Positions 16,429-24,478 are shown, counted from the first letter of the stretch. The stretch is 64,000 bases of DNA from Streptomyces rishiriensis (GCF_030815485.1 NZ_JAUSWV010000002.1:1054001-1118000), one strand, 5' to 3'. Program-made: numbers and translations. Notes: a model not told the origin generated them from the sequence alone.

Positions 16429-16842
16429 TCACACAGCCTCCCCCAGGGCCGCGATGACGTCCGCCTTGCGGGGCTGCCCGGTGGCGCGCCGGACGACGCG
16501 GCCGTCGGCGTCGAGGACCAGGACGGTCGGGGTCTTGAGGATGTCGAACTCGCGGACGAGGTCCAGGTGCGCCTCGGCGTCGATCTCTATGTGGGTGACC
16601 CCGGGAACGACCCCGGCCACCTCGCCGAGGACCCTGCGGGTGGCCCGGCAGGGCGCGCAGAAGGCGCTGGAGAACTGCACGAGCGTGGCCCGTTGGCCGA
16701 GTTCGCCGCCCAGCCGGTCCGCTCCGAGCCGTTTGCCGTCGTCGCGCCCGCGCACCCGCACCCTCCCGCTCCGCCGCTGGTGCAGCACTCCGTAGGTGCT
16801 CGCCGCGGCGAGCACCGCCACGCACACCAGCAGTCCGGTCAT
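16429..16842 (-). CDS. Membrane-anchored thioredoxin-like protein
   Basis: A 137-residue protein with an N-terminal hydrophobic anchor (LLVCVAVLAAASTYGVL, about 4-20) followed by a basic stretch, then a thioredoxin domain. The active site is FCAPCRATRR with C62 and C65, and the cis-proline loop is ILKTPTVLVL near 100. The missing Trp before the first Cys (Phe instead) is a common variant. It is probably a thiol-disulfide reductase facing the extracytoplasmic side. It is divergent from a DUF4395 membrane protein across 75 bp that hold two dyads. Pairing of thioredoxin with DUF4395 is recurrent in actinobacteria and suggests they act together. Confidence 0.88.
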   Translation of the reverse strand: MTGLLVCVAVLAAASTYGVLHQRRSGRVRVRGRDDGKRLGADRLGGELGQRATLVQFSSAFCAPCRATRRVLGEVAGVVPGVTHIEIDAEAHLDLVREFDILKTPTVLVLDADGRVVRRATGQPRKADVIAALGEAV

Positions 16843-16872
16843 CAGATCCTCCAGCGTTCACGAGACTGCAAA

Positions 16873-16907
16873 GATTCCCGCCTCCAGGAATCGTTTCCGT
16901 TGCGGAA
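16873..16907. promoter_or_regulatory. Paired dyads between thioredoxin-like and DUF4395 genes
   Basis: GATTCC-N8-GGAATC (16873-16892) and TTCCGTTGCGGAA (16895-16907) are two separate inverted repeats within the 75-base divergent promoter. The second ends 10 bases before the DUF4395 start. They are likely operators or promoter elements; the regulator is unknown. Confidence 0.45.
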
Positions 16908-16917
16908 TGCTTGATTC

Positions 16918-17334
16918 ATGGACATCGATGCGAGAGGCCCGCGCTTCGGGGCCGCCGTCACGACCGTAGTACTAGCGGTCGTGCTGATCAGCGGCAGCGC
17001 CTGGCTGCTGGCGTGGCAGACGCTGGCGTTCGCGCTCGGCGCGGCGGGCGGGGTGGGGCGCTCACCGTACGGCTGGGTGTTCCGCAGGGCCGTGCGGCCG
17101 CGGATCGGGCCGCCGACCGGCTTCGAGGCGCCGGAGCCGCCGCGGTTCGCGCAGGCGGTGGGTCTGCTCTTCGCGGGGGTCGGACTCGTCGGCCTCACCC
17201 TGGGTCCGCACTGGCTGGGCCTCGCGGCCACCGGGGCCGCGCTGGCGGCCGCCTTCCTCAATGCCGCTTTCGGGTACTGCCTCGGATGCGAGATGTACCT
17301 GCTCGTACGGCGGGTCGCGGTACGCGCGGAGTAA
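16918..17334 (+). CDS. DUF4395 domain-containing membrane protein
   Basis: A 138-residue integral membrane protein. Hydrophobic segments lie at about 12-30, 33-46, 79-97 and 101-118, and a conserved C-x-x-C (GYCLGCEMYLL) occurs near 119-129. The mid-protein VRPRIGPPTGFEAPEPPRFAQ is typical of DUF4395. The CxxC on a membrane protein next to a divergent thioredoxin suggests a redox relay, possibly thiol supply across the membrane. This is inference from gene pairing, not shown biochemically. There is no clear ribosome binding site before the ATG at 16918. Confidence 0.85.
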   Translation: MDIDARGPRFGAAVTTVVLAVVLISGSAWLLAWQTLAFALGAAGGVGRSPYGWVFRRAVRPRIGPPTGFEAPEPPRFAQAVGLLFAGVGLVGLTLGPHWLGLAATGAALAAAFLNAAFGYCLGCEMYLLVRRVAVRAE

Positions 17335-17458
17335 AGGCGGCTTAAAAGCCCGAGGTGGATCAAGGGGGGGCCGAAGTGACGAGAATCTCGCCGTTCCCGG
17401 GCACTGGGGCTGGCTCCCCGGCCGTTCTTCGGGCACGATCTGCGAGATGCCGTAAACC

Positions 17459-17470
17459 TACGGCTGCGTA
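17459..17470. promoter_or_regulatory. TACG-N4-CGTA dyad upstream of plsC
   Basis: TACGGCTGCGTA lies 56 bases before the plsC start within CCTACGGCTGCGTAAC. Similar CCTACGG/CCGTAGG dyads precede lipid genes in Streptomyces and are bound by TetR regulators of fatty-acid modification. The assignment is by resemblance only. Confidence 0.35.
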
Positions 17471-17525
17471 ACTTTGCCGTCGGGAGCGCCTCCCCGGCGA
17501 AGAGAAGGAAGGGTCCGCCCCGCCC

Positions 17526-18254
17526 ATGGCAGAGATTGTCTACCGCCCCGTCGTCGGCCTCGCCCAGACGTTGTTCAAGGCCTGGGACCTCAAGATCGAC
17601 TGCAAGGGGTCGGAGAACATCCCGCGCTCGGGCGGAGCCGTGCTGGTGAGCAACCACATCAGCTACCTCGACTTCATCTTCGACGGTCTGGCCGCGCTCC
17701 CGCAGAAACGTCTCGTTCGCTTCATGGCGAAGGAGTCCGTCTTCCGTCACAAGATCTCCGGCCCGCTGATGCGCGGCATGAAGCACATCCCGGTGGACCG
17801 CAACCAGGGCGAGACGGCCTACGCGCACGCCCTCGAGTCACTGCGCTCGGGCGAGATCGTCGGCGTCTTCCCCGAGGCGACCATCTCGCAGTCGTTCACG
17901 CTCAAGAGCTTCAAGTCGGGCGCGGCCCGGATGGCCCAGGAGGCCGGCGTCCCGCTGATCCCGGTGGCCCTGTGGGGTACCCAGCGGCTGTGGACCAAGG
18001 GTCACCCGCGTAACTTCAAGCGCAGCCACACCCCGGTCACCATCCGCGTCGGCGAGGCCATCGAGGCCCCCCGCGACAAGTACGCGGGCGCCATCACCCG
18101 GCAGCTGCGCGAGCGCGTCCAGGAACTCCTCGAGGCCGCTCAGCGCGCCTATCCGGTCCGTCCCAAGGACGCGAACGACACCTGGTGGATGCCGGCCCAC
18201 CTGGGCGGCACGGCGCCGACCCCCGAGCAGGTACGCGAGGCCGAGAAGCGCTGA
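17526..18254 (+). CDS. 1-acyl-sn-glycerol-3-phosphate acyltransferase (PlsC family)
   Basis: A 242-residue glycerolipid acyltransferase that would add the second acyl chain to lysophosphatidic acid in phospholipid synthesis at the inner membrane face. The catalytic NHISYLD (H44, D49) and the glycerophosphate-binding FPEATIS (115-121) are intact, with GMKHIPVDR near 84-92 and VPLIPVALWGT as block IV. The C-terminal tail (about 200-242) is polar. The start at 17526 is preceded by AAGGAAGGG. A 16-bp terminator follows directly, so the gene is probably transcribed alone. Actinobacteria carry several paralogues, so which acyltransferase step it serves is uncertain. Confidence 0.93.
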   Translation: MAEIVYRPVVGLAQTLFKAWDLKIDCKGSENIPRSGGAVLVSNHISYLDFIFDGLAALPQKRLVRFMAKESVFRHKISGPLMRGMKHIPVDRNQGETAYAHALESLRSGEIVGVFPEATISQSFTLKSFKSGAARMAQEAGVPLIPVALWGTQRLWTKGHPRNFKRSHTPVTIRVGEAIEAPRDKYAGAITRQLRERVQELLEAAQRAYPVRPKDANDTWWMPAHLGGTAPTPEQVREAEKR

Positions 18255-18270
18255 CGCGGTTCGCGCGCTG

Positions 18271-18306
18271 ACGGGCCCCGGCGGGCGACGGCCCGCCGGG
18301 GCCCGT
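18271..18306 (+). terminator. Perfect terminator hairpin after plsC
   Basis: A 16-bp perfect stem (18271-18286 with 18291-18306) closes a GACG tetraloop, 17 bases after the plsC stop codon. Confidence 0.85.
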
Positions 18307-18494
18307 TCGCGCGACCCCGCGCCCCGCGTGGCGCCTGAGCGGTGTGGGCGGGATGGACGCCGGGGTGTGCCGGCGGACGGCCGCACCGGAGGCGGACTCG
18401 ACGCCGGTGGCGCGGGCGGCGGCGTCCACGATCCGCCTCAGCACCTCGCCGGGGAGGTCAGCGACGACGAGGGCCGGGATCCGCGGCGGGGTGG

Positions 18495-19088
18495 TCACAG
18501 TGCGGAGGGGAGGGTCCTCCACAGGTGAGCGCGGTCGGGGGCGTCCCGCAGCGCGCCGAGGACGGCCGGATGCGGTGCCGCGTACAGGCCGGGGTAGTCC
18601 AGCTCGCCCACCGCGGGGTCGGGCAGGAAGGCCAGGTGTTCGCCGTCCAGGGAGAACCGCGCGTCCACGCCCGGCTTGTTGCCGCGTGGATCCTGGCGGT
18701 GCCAGGCGCCGTTGAAGCGCACGGCGACGAGCCCGTGGAGGGCGTGTCCGTCACCCTCGTCGTGGGCGAACCGCTGATAGCACAGCGCGGTCGGGATGTC
18801 CTCGGCCCGCAGCAGGGCGGCCAGGGCATGGGCCTTGGCATGACAGATGCCCGTGCCCTGTTCCAGTACGTCCGAGGCGCGCCAGGTCACGCGCGGGTCG
18901 CCGGCATCCTGCGAGTGCGGAATGGTGTCGCGGACGAATTCGAAGGCGAGGCGCGCATAACCATACGAGTCCTCGGCCTCCTTCACGAGACGGGCAGCCG
19001 TGTCCCGCACCAGCGGGTGGTGATGGTCGATGACGTCGTCAGCGGCCAAGTACGCGGAAAGGTCGGGGTTCTCCTGGATCAGCTCCAT
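18495..19088 (-). CDS. Transglutaminase-like (papain-fold) domain protein
   Basis: A 197-residue soluble protein. The transglutaminase core triad is visible: C82 in GTGICHAKAHAL, H118 in HALHGLVAV and D133 in RQDPRGN. The first 70 residues are helical (LVKEAEDSYGYARLAFEFVRD). Small stand-alone members of this superfamily are usually cysteine proteases or amidases rather than cross-linking enzymes. The ATG at 19088 is chosen because a good promoter (TTGACT-N18-TATGCT) ends eight bases upstream, which makes the mRNA leaderless; a GTG at 19115 lies inside that promoter. The substrate is unknown. The gene ends 188 bases after the plsC terminator, convergent with plsC. Confidence 0.85.
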   Translation of the reverse strand: MELIQENPDLSAYLAADDVIDHHHPLVRDTAARLVKEAEDSYGYARLAFEFVRDTIPHSQDAGDPRVTWRASDVLEQGTGICHAKAHALAALLRAEDIPTALCYQRFAHDEGDGHALHGLVAVRFNGAWHRQDPRGNKPGVDARFSLDGEHLAFLPDPAVGELDYPGLYAAPHPAVLGALRDAPDRAHLWRTLPSAL

Positions 19089-19096
19089 GACTCGAG

Positions 19097-19126
19097 AGCA
19101 TAGGAAAGCGATCACCCGACAGTCAA
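19097..19126 (-). promoter_or_regulatory. Leaderless promoter of the transglutaminase-like gene
   Basis: On the minus strand, TTGACT (19121-19126) and TATGCT (19097-19102) are separated by 18 bases. The -10 box ends eight bases before the ATG at 19088, so the transcript would begin at or next to the start codon. Confidence 0.7.
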
Positions 19127-19173
19127 TGACTTTTCAGGTGACCGCATACCTATGCATTCAGTCGGCTCCGCTG

Positions 19174-19209
19174 GCGCCATCTCTTCCTTTAGCGCGCCAT
19201 CTCTTCCTT
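19174..19209. repeat. Tandem duplication of the threonine aldolase 3' end
   Basis: GCGCCATCTCTTCCTT occurs at 19174-19189 and again at 19194-19209 (20-bp period). The inner copy encodes the last codons (KEEMAR); the outer copy lies just past the stop codon and repeats the same coding string. Confidence 0.8.
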
Positions 19210-20259
19210 GACCGCGGCGACGAAGGTGTCCACGTCCTCCTCGGTCGTGTCGAACGCGCACATCCAGCGCACGACGCCCGCGGCCTCGTCCCAGAAGTAG
19301 AACCGGAACTTCTTCTGGAGCCGCTCGCTCACCTCGTGCGGCAGCCGGGCGAAGACGCCGTTGGCCTGCACGGGGTGGAGGATCTCCACGCCGTGCACGG
19401 CCCGTACGCCCTCGGCGAGCCGCTGGGCCATCTCGTTGGCGTGGCGGGCGTTGCGCAGCCACAGGTCCTTGGCGAGCAGGGCCTCCAACTGCACCGACAC
19501 GAAGCGCATCTTGGAGGCGAGCTGCATGGACAGCTTGCGCAGGTGCTTCATGTGGCGGACGGCGTCCTGGTCGATGACGACGACCGCCTCGCCGAACAGC
19601 GCGCCGTTCTTCGTGCCGCCCAGCGAGAGCAGGTCGACGCCGACCGCGTTGGTGAACGTCCGCATCGGGACGTCCAGCGAGGCGGCGGCGTTGGCTATCC
19701 GGGAGCCGTCCAGATGCACCTTCATGCCGTGCGCGTGGGCGTGGTCGCAGATCGCGCGGATCTCGTCGGGCGTGTAGAGCGTGCCCAGCTCCGTGCTCTG
19801 GGTGATCGACACGACCTGCGGCATCGCGCGGTGCTCGTCGTCCCACCCCCAGGCCTGCCTGTCGATCAGTTCAGGGGTGAGCTTGCCGTCCGGGGTGGGC
19901 ACGGTGAGCAGCTTCAGGCCGCCCATGCGCTCGGGCGCGCCGCCCTCGTCCACGTTGATGTGCGCGCTCTCGGCGCAGATCACCGCGCCCCAGCGGTCGG
20001 TGACCGCCTGGAGCGCGACGACATTGGCGCCGGTGCCGTTGAAGACCGGGAACGCCTCCGCCGTGGCACCGAAGTGGCTGCGGATGATCCCCTGGAAGTG
20101 CTCGGTGTAGTCGTCCTCGCCGTACGCCACCTGGTGGCCGCCGTTGGCCAGGGCCAGGGCGGCCATCACCTCCGGGTGGGCCCCTGCGTAGTTGTCGCTG
20201 GCGAAACCGCGGACCTCCGGGTCGTGATGGCGTCGCGCGTCGGTCTTCGGAGGGTTCAC
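19189..20259 (-). CDS. Low-specificity threonine aldolase-like PLP enzyme (beta-eliminating lyase family)
   Basis: A 356-residue fold-type I PLP enzyme that would cleave L-threonine or another beta-hydroxy amino acid to glycine and an aldehyde. FASDNYAGAHPEV near the N-terminus, VFNGTGANVVAL (PLP phosphate loop), HINVDEGGAPE, VSITQSTELGTLY, VHLDGSRIANA and the lysine loop DLLSLGGTKNGALFG follow the family order; the Schiff-base Lys is in GGTKNG. The GTG at 20259 overlaps the SDR stop by four bases (GTGA), so it is translationally coupled as the third gene of a DUF6421-SDR-aldolase operon. A GTG further upstream at 20277 is possible. The true amino acid substrate is not certain. Confidence 0.88.
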   Translation of the reverse strand: MNPPKTDARRHHDPEVRGFASDNYAGAHPEVMAALALANGGHQVAYGEDDYTEHFQGIIRSHFGATAEAFPVFNGTGANVVALQAVTDRWGAVICAESAHINVDEGGAPERMGGLKLLTVPTPDGKLTPELIDRQAWGWDDEHRAMPQVVSITQSTELGTLYTPDEIRAICDHAHAHGMKVHLDGSRIANAAASLDVPMRTFTNAVGVDLLSLGGTKNGALFGEAVVVIDQDAVRHMKHLRKLSMQLASKMRFVSVQLEALLAKDLWLRNARHANEMAQRLAEGVRAVHGVEILHPVQANGVFARLPHEVSERLQKKFRFYFWDEAAGVVRWMCAFDTTEEDVDTFVAAVKEEMAR

Positions 20260-21002
20260 GGCTTCTCGGTGAGCCACAGACGCTGTCCGTTCACTTCGGG
20301 GGCGGGCTTCTCCCAGACTCCGGCGATGGCCTCGGCCAGGTCCTTGACGTCGGTGAAGCCCGCGAACTTCGCGTTGGGGCGGTCGGCGCGCATCGCCTCG
20401 TGCACCAGCGCCTTGACCACCAGGATGGCAGCCGCGGAGGTCGGGCCCGCGGCGCCCCCTGCCTTGCGGAAGGCGTCGGCGAGCGCGAGCGTCCAGGCCT
20501 CGGCGGCGGCCTTGGCGGCGGCGTACGCGGCGTTGCCCGCCGAGGGCTTGGTGGCGCCTGAGGCACTGATCAGCACGTACCGGCCGCGCTCACTGCGCTG
20601 CAGGCCCTCGAAGAAGGCGAGCGAGGTGTGCTGGACGGTCTTGACGAGCAGCAGCTCCAGGAAGTCCCAGTCGTCCAGGCTGGTCTTGATGAACGTCTCG
20701 CTGCCGCGCCAGCCGCCGACGAGGTGGACCACACCGTCGATCCGGCCGAACTCCTTCTCGACGCGGTTCGCCCAGTCCCGGGTCGAGCCCAGGTCGAGCA
20801 GATCGACCGGCTCACCGGTGACGGTGGCGCCCCCCGCCCCGTAGCGGGCCGCGTCGACGGCCTCCGCCAGGCGCTCGGGGTCGTTGTCCGCGCCGGCGAC
20901 GATCGCGCCCGCCTCGGCGAGCCTGAGCAGTGCCGCCCGGCCGGCCGGTCCACCCGCGCCGGCGACCGCGATCACCGCACCGCTGAGAGCCCCGTTCCCC
21001 AT
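20256..21002 (-). CDS. Short-chain dehydrogenase/reductase (SDR)
   Basis: A 248-residue SDR with an atypical nucleotide-binding glycine motif (VAGAGGPAGRAALLRLA near 11-27). The catalytic order Ser in LISASGATKPS near 147, then Tyr-x-x-x-Lys in AAYAAAKAAAEAW near 160, is intact. Acidic residues after the second strand (GADNDPERL) suggest NAD rather than NADP. The ATG at 21002 is preceded by AGGAGG eight bases away, which beats the upstream in-frame alternative at 21047. It sits between DUF6421 (41-base gap) and the aldolase (GTGA overlap). The substrate is probably linked to the other two operon members and is unknown. Confidence 0.9.
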   Translation of the reverse strand: MGNGALSGAVIAVAGAGGPAGRAALLRLAEAGAIVAGADNDPERLAEAVDAARYGAGGATVTGEPVDLLDLGSTRDWANRVEKEFGRIDGVVHLVGGWRGSETFIKTSLDDWDFLELLLVKTVQHTSLAFFEGLQRSERGRYVLISASGATKPSAGNAAYAAAKAAAEAWTLALADAFRKAGGAAGPTSAAAILVVKALVHEAMRADRPNAKFAGFTDVKDLAEAIAGVWEKPAPEVNGQRLWLTEKP

Positions 21003-21043
21003 GGTCTTCGCCTCCTGAGCAGTGTTCTCGGTACGCAGGTCGC

Positions 21044-22441
21044 TCACGCGGCGATCCGCTCGGCGCCGTCCGCCGTGATGCCCCGGGTCGAGGCGATCAC
21101 GTTCTTCAGCTTCTTGGACAGGGCCTCATAGAACATGCTCAGCGGAAACTCGTCCGGAAGCACGTCGTCCACGAGTTTGCGGGGCGGCTGGGTCAGGTCC
21201 AGGGCGTCGGGGCCCTTGGCCCACTTGGAGCCCGGGTGCGGGGCGAGGTACGTGGAGACCAGCTCGTAGCCGGCGAACCAGTGGACGAGCTTGGGGCGGT
21301 CGATGCCGTCCCGGTAGAGCTGCTCGATGTCGGCGCACAACTGGTTGGTGACCTGCGGGGCCCGCTGCCAGTCGATGTGCAGCTTGTTGTCGGTCCAGCG
21401 GACGACGTCGTGCTTGTGCAGGTAGGCGAAGAGCAGCTGGCCGCCGAGGCCGTCGTAGTTGCGCACCCGCTCGCCGGTGACGGGGAAGCGGAACATGCGG
21501 TCGAAGAGGACCGCGTACTGCACGTCGCGGGCCTGCGGGACGCCGTCGGCCTGGAGCTTCACGGCCTCCTTGAAGGCGGTGAGGTCGCACCGCAGCTCCT
21601 CCAGCCCGTACATCCAGAACGGCTGGCGCTGCTTGATCATGAAGGGGTCGAAGGGCAGGTCACCGTGGCTGTGGGTGCGGTCGTGGACCATGTCCCACAG
21701 GACGAAGGCCTCCTCGCAGCGCTTCTGGTCGTGGACCATGGCGGCGATGTCCTCGGGCAGCGACAGGCCCAGGACCTCGACGGCGGCGTCGGTCACCCGG
21801 CGGAAGCGGGCGGCCTCGCGGTCACAGAAGATGCCACCCCAGGAGAAACGTTCCGGCGCCTCACGGACGGCGATGGTCTCCGGGAAGAGGACGGCGGAGT
21901 TCGTGTCGTAGCCGGCCGTGAAGTCCTCGAAGGTGATGCCGCAGAACAGCGGGTTGTCGTAGCGGGTGCGCTCCAGTTCGGCCAGCCACTCGGGCCAGAC
22001 CATGCGCAGCACGACCGCTTCGAGGTTCCGGTCCGGGTTGCCGTTCTGCGTGTACATCGCGAAGACGACCAGGTGCTGGAGTCCGTCGCGACGGTTCGCG
22101 GCGGGCTGGAAGGCCAGCAGCGAGTCGAGGAAGTCCGGCACCTCGAAGCCGCCGTCGGCCCAGACCCGCAGGTCCTTGGCGAGCGCCCGGTGATAGTCGG
22201 CGTCGTGCGGGAGCAGCGGGGACAGCTCCTCGACGGCCTCGATCACCTGCCGGAGGGCCTGCTCGGCGTCCGTGCGCGACGGCGCACCCTCCGCCGTGAA
22301 GTCGATCGACCCGTCCTTCGACTGCCAGGGCCGGATGCGCTCCACGGCATCCTTGAGCACGCGCCACGCCGGGTGCTCGACCACCCTCGCCGCCGGAGGA
22401 ACCTGCTCCCCCGTAGCCGCCTGCACAAGAATTTCCGTCAT
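21044..22441 (-). CDS. DUF6421 family protein
   Basis: A 465-residue cytosolic protein of an uncharacterised actinobacterial family. Recognisable stretches are FVLWDMVHDRTHSHGDLPFDP near 256-276, a His/Asp-rich block that could bind metal, MVWPEWLAELERTRYDN near 147-163, and WFAGYELVSTYLAPHPGSKW near 391-410. It has no signal or membrane segment. It is the first gene of the DUF6421-SDR-threonine aldolase operon, an arrangement I recall as common across Streptomyces. The Asp/His cluster suggests an enzyme, but no reaction is known to me. The start at 22441 is the only ATG near the conserved N-terminus. Confidence 0.85.
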   Translation of the reverse strand: MTEILVQAATGEQVPPAARVVEHPAWRVLKDAVERIRPWQSKDGSIDFTAEGAPSRTDAEQALRQVIEAVEELSPLLPHDADYHRALAKDLRVWADGGFEVPDFLDSLLAFQPAANRRDGLQHLVVFAMYTQNGNPDRNLEAVVLRMVWPEWLAELERTRYDNPLFCGITFEDFTAGYDTNSAVLFPETIAVREAPERFSWGGIFCDREAARFRRVTDAAVEVLGLSLPEDIAAMVHDQKRCEEAFVLWDMVHDRTHSHGDLPFDPFMIKQRQPFWMYGLEELRCDLTAFKEAVKLQADGVPQARDVQYAVLFDRMFRFPVTGERVRNYDGLGGQLLFAYLHKHDVVRWTDNKLHIDWQRAPQVTNQLCADIEQLYRDGIDRPKLVHWFAGYELVSTYLAPHPGSKWAKGPDALDLTQPPRKLVDDVLPDEFPLSMFYEALSKKLKNVIASTRGITADGAERIAA

Positions 22442-22727
22442 GTCCCATCCTTCACTGGAGAAGCTCGCGTCAGGACACCGTATGCGTAGGGGGTTTCCTC
22501 CAGCAAGTGGAGCTTACGGAAATTATCCTGCGCTCCCGCATCTTCACCGCACTTTTTCCTGCCGGACATCGAAGGAGCGGCTAGTTCCGCTACGGGCCGC
22601 GCGGCGGGTCGGCGCTGCGGGCGGGGCGGGTAGAGGAACCCTCGGTGCACGCGCATGTCCATGGCGCCCCGGGGCCACTAGGCTGCGTGCTCCTCCTGCC
22701 CAGCCGTCGACGGAAGCGAGTCGTCTC

Positions 22728-23411
22728 TTGAACTTCCTCACCATCGGTCACCGCGGAGTCATGGGTGTCGAACCCGAGAACACCCTGCGTTCCTTCGTCG
22801 CCGCCGAACACGCCGGTCTGGACGTCATCGAACTCGATCTGCACCTGAGCAAGGACGGCGCCCTCGTGGTCATGCACGACCCCGACGTGGACCGTACGAC
22901 CGACGGGACCGGGCCCATCGCCGACCGGACGCTCGCGGAACTGCGGACCCTCGACGCGGGCCGCGGCGAGCGCGTGCCGTGCTTCGAGGAGGTCCTGGAC
23001 GCCGTGCGGCTCCCGCTCCAGGCCGAGATCAAGGACGTCCAGGCGGCGCGGGCGCTGGCCGACGTGATGCACGCGCGGGACCTGGTGGAGCGCGTGGAGG
23101 TGTCCTCGTTCCACGACGAGGCCGTCGCCGAGATCGCGCGCCTGGTCCCCGGAGTGCGCACCGCCCTCATCGGCAGCCGCTACGGCCTCGACATCGTCGA
23201 CCGCGCCCGGGAGGCGGGCGCGACGACGGTCTGTCTCAACCTGCGCCGGCTCACCCTGGAGATCGTCGAGGAGGCACGGAAGCAGGACCTGCGGATCATC
23301 GGCTGGGTGGTCAACACACAGGACCAGCTGCGGCTGGTCCGCGCCCTGGAACTCGACGGCGCGACCACCGACTACCCGGAGATCCGGCGCACGGGCCGCT
23401 TCACTGCGTGA
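22728..23411 (+). CDS. Glycerophosphodiester phosphodiesterase family protein
   Basis: A 227-residue GDPD TIM-barrel protein, cytosolic since there is no signal peptide. HRGVMGVEPENT near residues 7-18 supplies the catalytic His, Glu and Asn. ELDLHLSKDG near 38-47 and VVMHDPDVDRTTDGTG near 51-66 supply the metal Glu/Asp and second catalytic His. QAEIKD near 96 supplies the third acidic ligand. It would hydrolyse deacylated phospholipid to glycerol-3-phosphate and an alcohol. The TTG at 22728 with GGAAG upstream starts directly at the barrel; a longer Arg-rich upstream frame is rejected. It is tail-to-tail with a GNAT gene across an 18-bp tandem duplication. Confidence 0.9.
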   Translation: MNFLTIGHRGVMGVEPENTLRSFVAAEHAGLDVIELDLHLSKDGALVVMHDPDVDRTTDGTGPIADRTLAELRTLDAGRGERVPCFEEVLDAVRLPLQAEIKDVQAARALADVMHARDLVERVEVSSFHDEAVAEIARLVPGVRTALIGSRYGLDIVDRAREAGATTVCLNLRRLTLEIVEEARKQDLRIIGWVVNTQDQLRLVRALELDGATTDYPEIRRTGRFTA

Positions 23412-23413
23412 GC

Positions 23414-23447
23414 ACAGGTCCTGACGGTCGGACAGGTCCTGACGGTC
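23414..23447. repeat. 18-bp-period tandem duplication at a tail-to-tail boundary
   Basis: ACAGGTCCTGACGGTC occurs at 23414-23429 and 23432-23447. The second copy enters the stop codon of the leftward GNAT gene; the first begins three bases after the GDPD stop. Confidence 0.8.
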
Positions 23448-23985
23448 AGCTCAGTTCCTTGACCAGCAGCTCGAACTGGAGGTCGTCGCGCTGCGGGATG
23501 CCGAAGCGCTCGTCGCCGTAGGGGAAGGGGGTCATACGGCCGGTCCGCCGGTAGCCGCGACGCTCGTACCAGGCTATGAGGTCATCGCGTACGGAGATCA
23601 CGGTCATGTGCATCTCCGTGACGCCCCAGTCCTCGCGCGCCAGCCGTTCGGCCTGCGCCATGACCGTCTTGCCGAGGCCGGCGCCCTGGACCGTGGGGCT
23701 GACGGCGAACATGCCGAAGTAGGCGTGGACGCCGCGGTGTTCCAGCTGGCAGCAGGCGACGATCCGGCCCTGCCGCTCGACGACGAGCAGCCGGCTGTCC
23801 GGCGCCTTGATGACCGCGAGCACTCCGTCGGGGTCAGTCCGCTGCCCCTGGAGGATGTCGGCCTCGGTCGTCCACCCGGCCCGGCTGGCGTCCCCGCGGT
23901 AGGCGGACTCGATGAGCGCGACGAGCGCGTCCACGTCGGCGTCGACGGCGTCGCGGAAGGTGAATTCGGTGGCGGCGGTGTCCAT
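23446..23985 (-). CDS. GNAT family N-acetyltransferase
   Basis: A 179-residue acetyl-CoA-dependent acyltransferase. The N-terminal strand-helix is TFRDAVDADVDALVALIESAY; the acetyl-CoA pyrophosphate loop is VQGAGLGKTVMAQAERLAR near 106-124 (Q/R-x-x-G-x-G/A); and WYERRGYRRTGRM near 145-157 is motif B. The ATG at 23985 follows GGAGA; an upstream in-frame ATG at 24021 lacks a site. The acceptor substrate is unknown. It is convergent with the glycerophosphodiesterase. Confidence 0.9.
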   Translation of the reverse strand: MDTAATEFTFRDAVDADVDALVALIESAYRGDASRAGWTTEADILQGQRTDPDGVLAVIKAPDSRLLVVERQGRIVACCQLEHRGVHAYFGMFAVSPTVQGAGLGKTVMAQAERLAREDWGVTEMHMTVISVRDDLIAWYERRGYRRTGRMTPFPYGDERFGIPQRDDLQFELLVKELS

Positions 23986-24059
23986 GCGGGCGTTCTCCGG
24001 TCTCTGACTCGGCTGGGGCACCGCCGAGCGTAGACCCTGCGCCGGTAGGCTCCGGCTGC

Positions 24060-24452
24060 ATGGTGCACGTACTCAGCAGTAGGACCCTGCTCAGGCCGAC
24101 CGATCCCGAGCGTTCCCGTGCCTTCTACGGGGAGCAGCTCGGCCTCGCGGTCTATCGCGAGTTCGGGACGGGGCCGGAGCGCGGGGTGGTCTACTTCCTC
24201 GGCGGCGGTTTCCTGGAGGTCTCGGGCCGCTCGGAGACACCGCCGGACCCCGCCGTACGGCTGTGGCTGCAGGTGCCCGACGTGGCGGCGGCGCACGACG
24301 AGCTGCGCGCCCGGGGGGTGGAGATCGTCCGGCCGCCGGTGCGGGAGCCGTGGGGGCTGCTCGAAATGTGGGTCGCCGATCCGGACGGCACGCCGATCGT
24401 GCTGGTGGAGGTACCGGCGGACCATCCGATCCGCTACCGGCCGGGCATCTGA
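24060..24452 (+). CDS. VOC family protein
   Basis: A 130-residue glyoxalase-fold protein: MVHVLSSRTLLRPTDPERSRAFYGEQLGL is the first module (H3 as possible ligand), RLWLQVPDVAAAHDELRARGVEIV the second, and ADPDGTPIVLVEVPADHP carries the C-terminal Glu. There is no Shine-Dalgarno sequence; a TAGGCT hexamer at 24046-24051 lies eight bases before the ATG, so it is probably leaderless. The function is not identified beyond the fold. It is the first of two VOC genes on this strand. Confidence 0.88.
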   Translation: MVHVLSSRTLLRPTDPERSRAFYGEQLGLAVYREFGTGPERGVVYFLGGGFLEVSGRSETPPDPAVRLWLQVPDVAAAHDELRARGVEIVRPPVREPWGLLEMWVADPDGTPIVLVEVPADHPIRYRPGI

Positions 24453-24478
24453 GCCGACCGGCGCAGGGCTGCCGGGAC

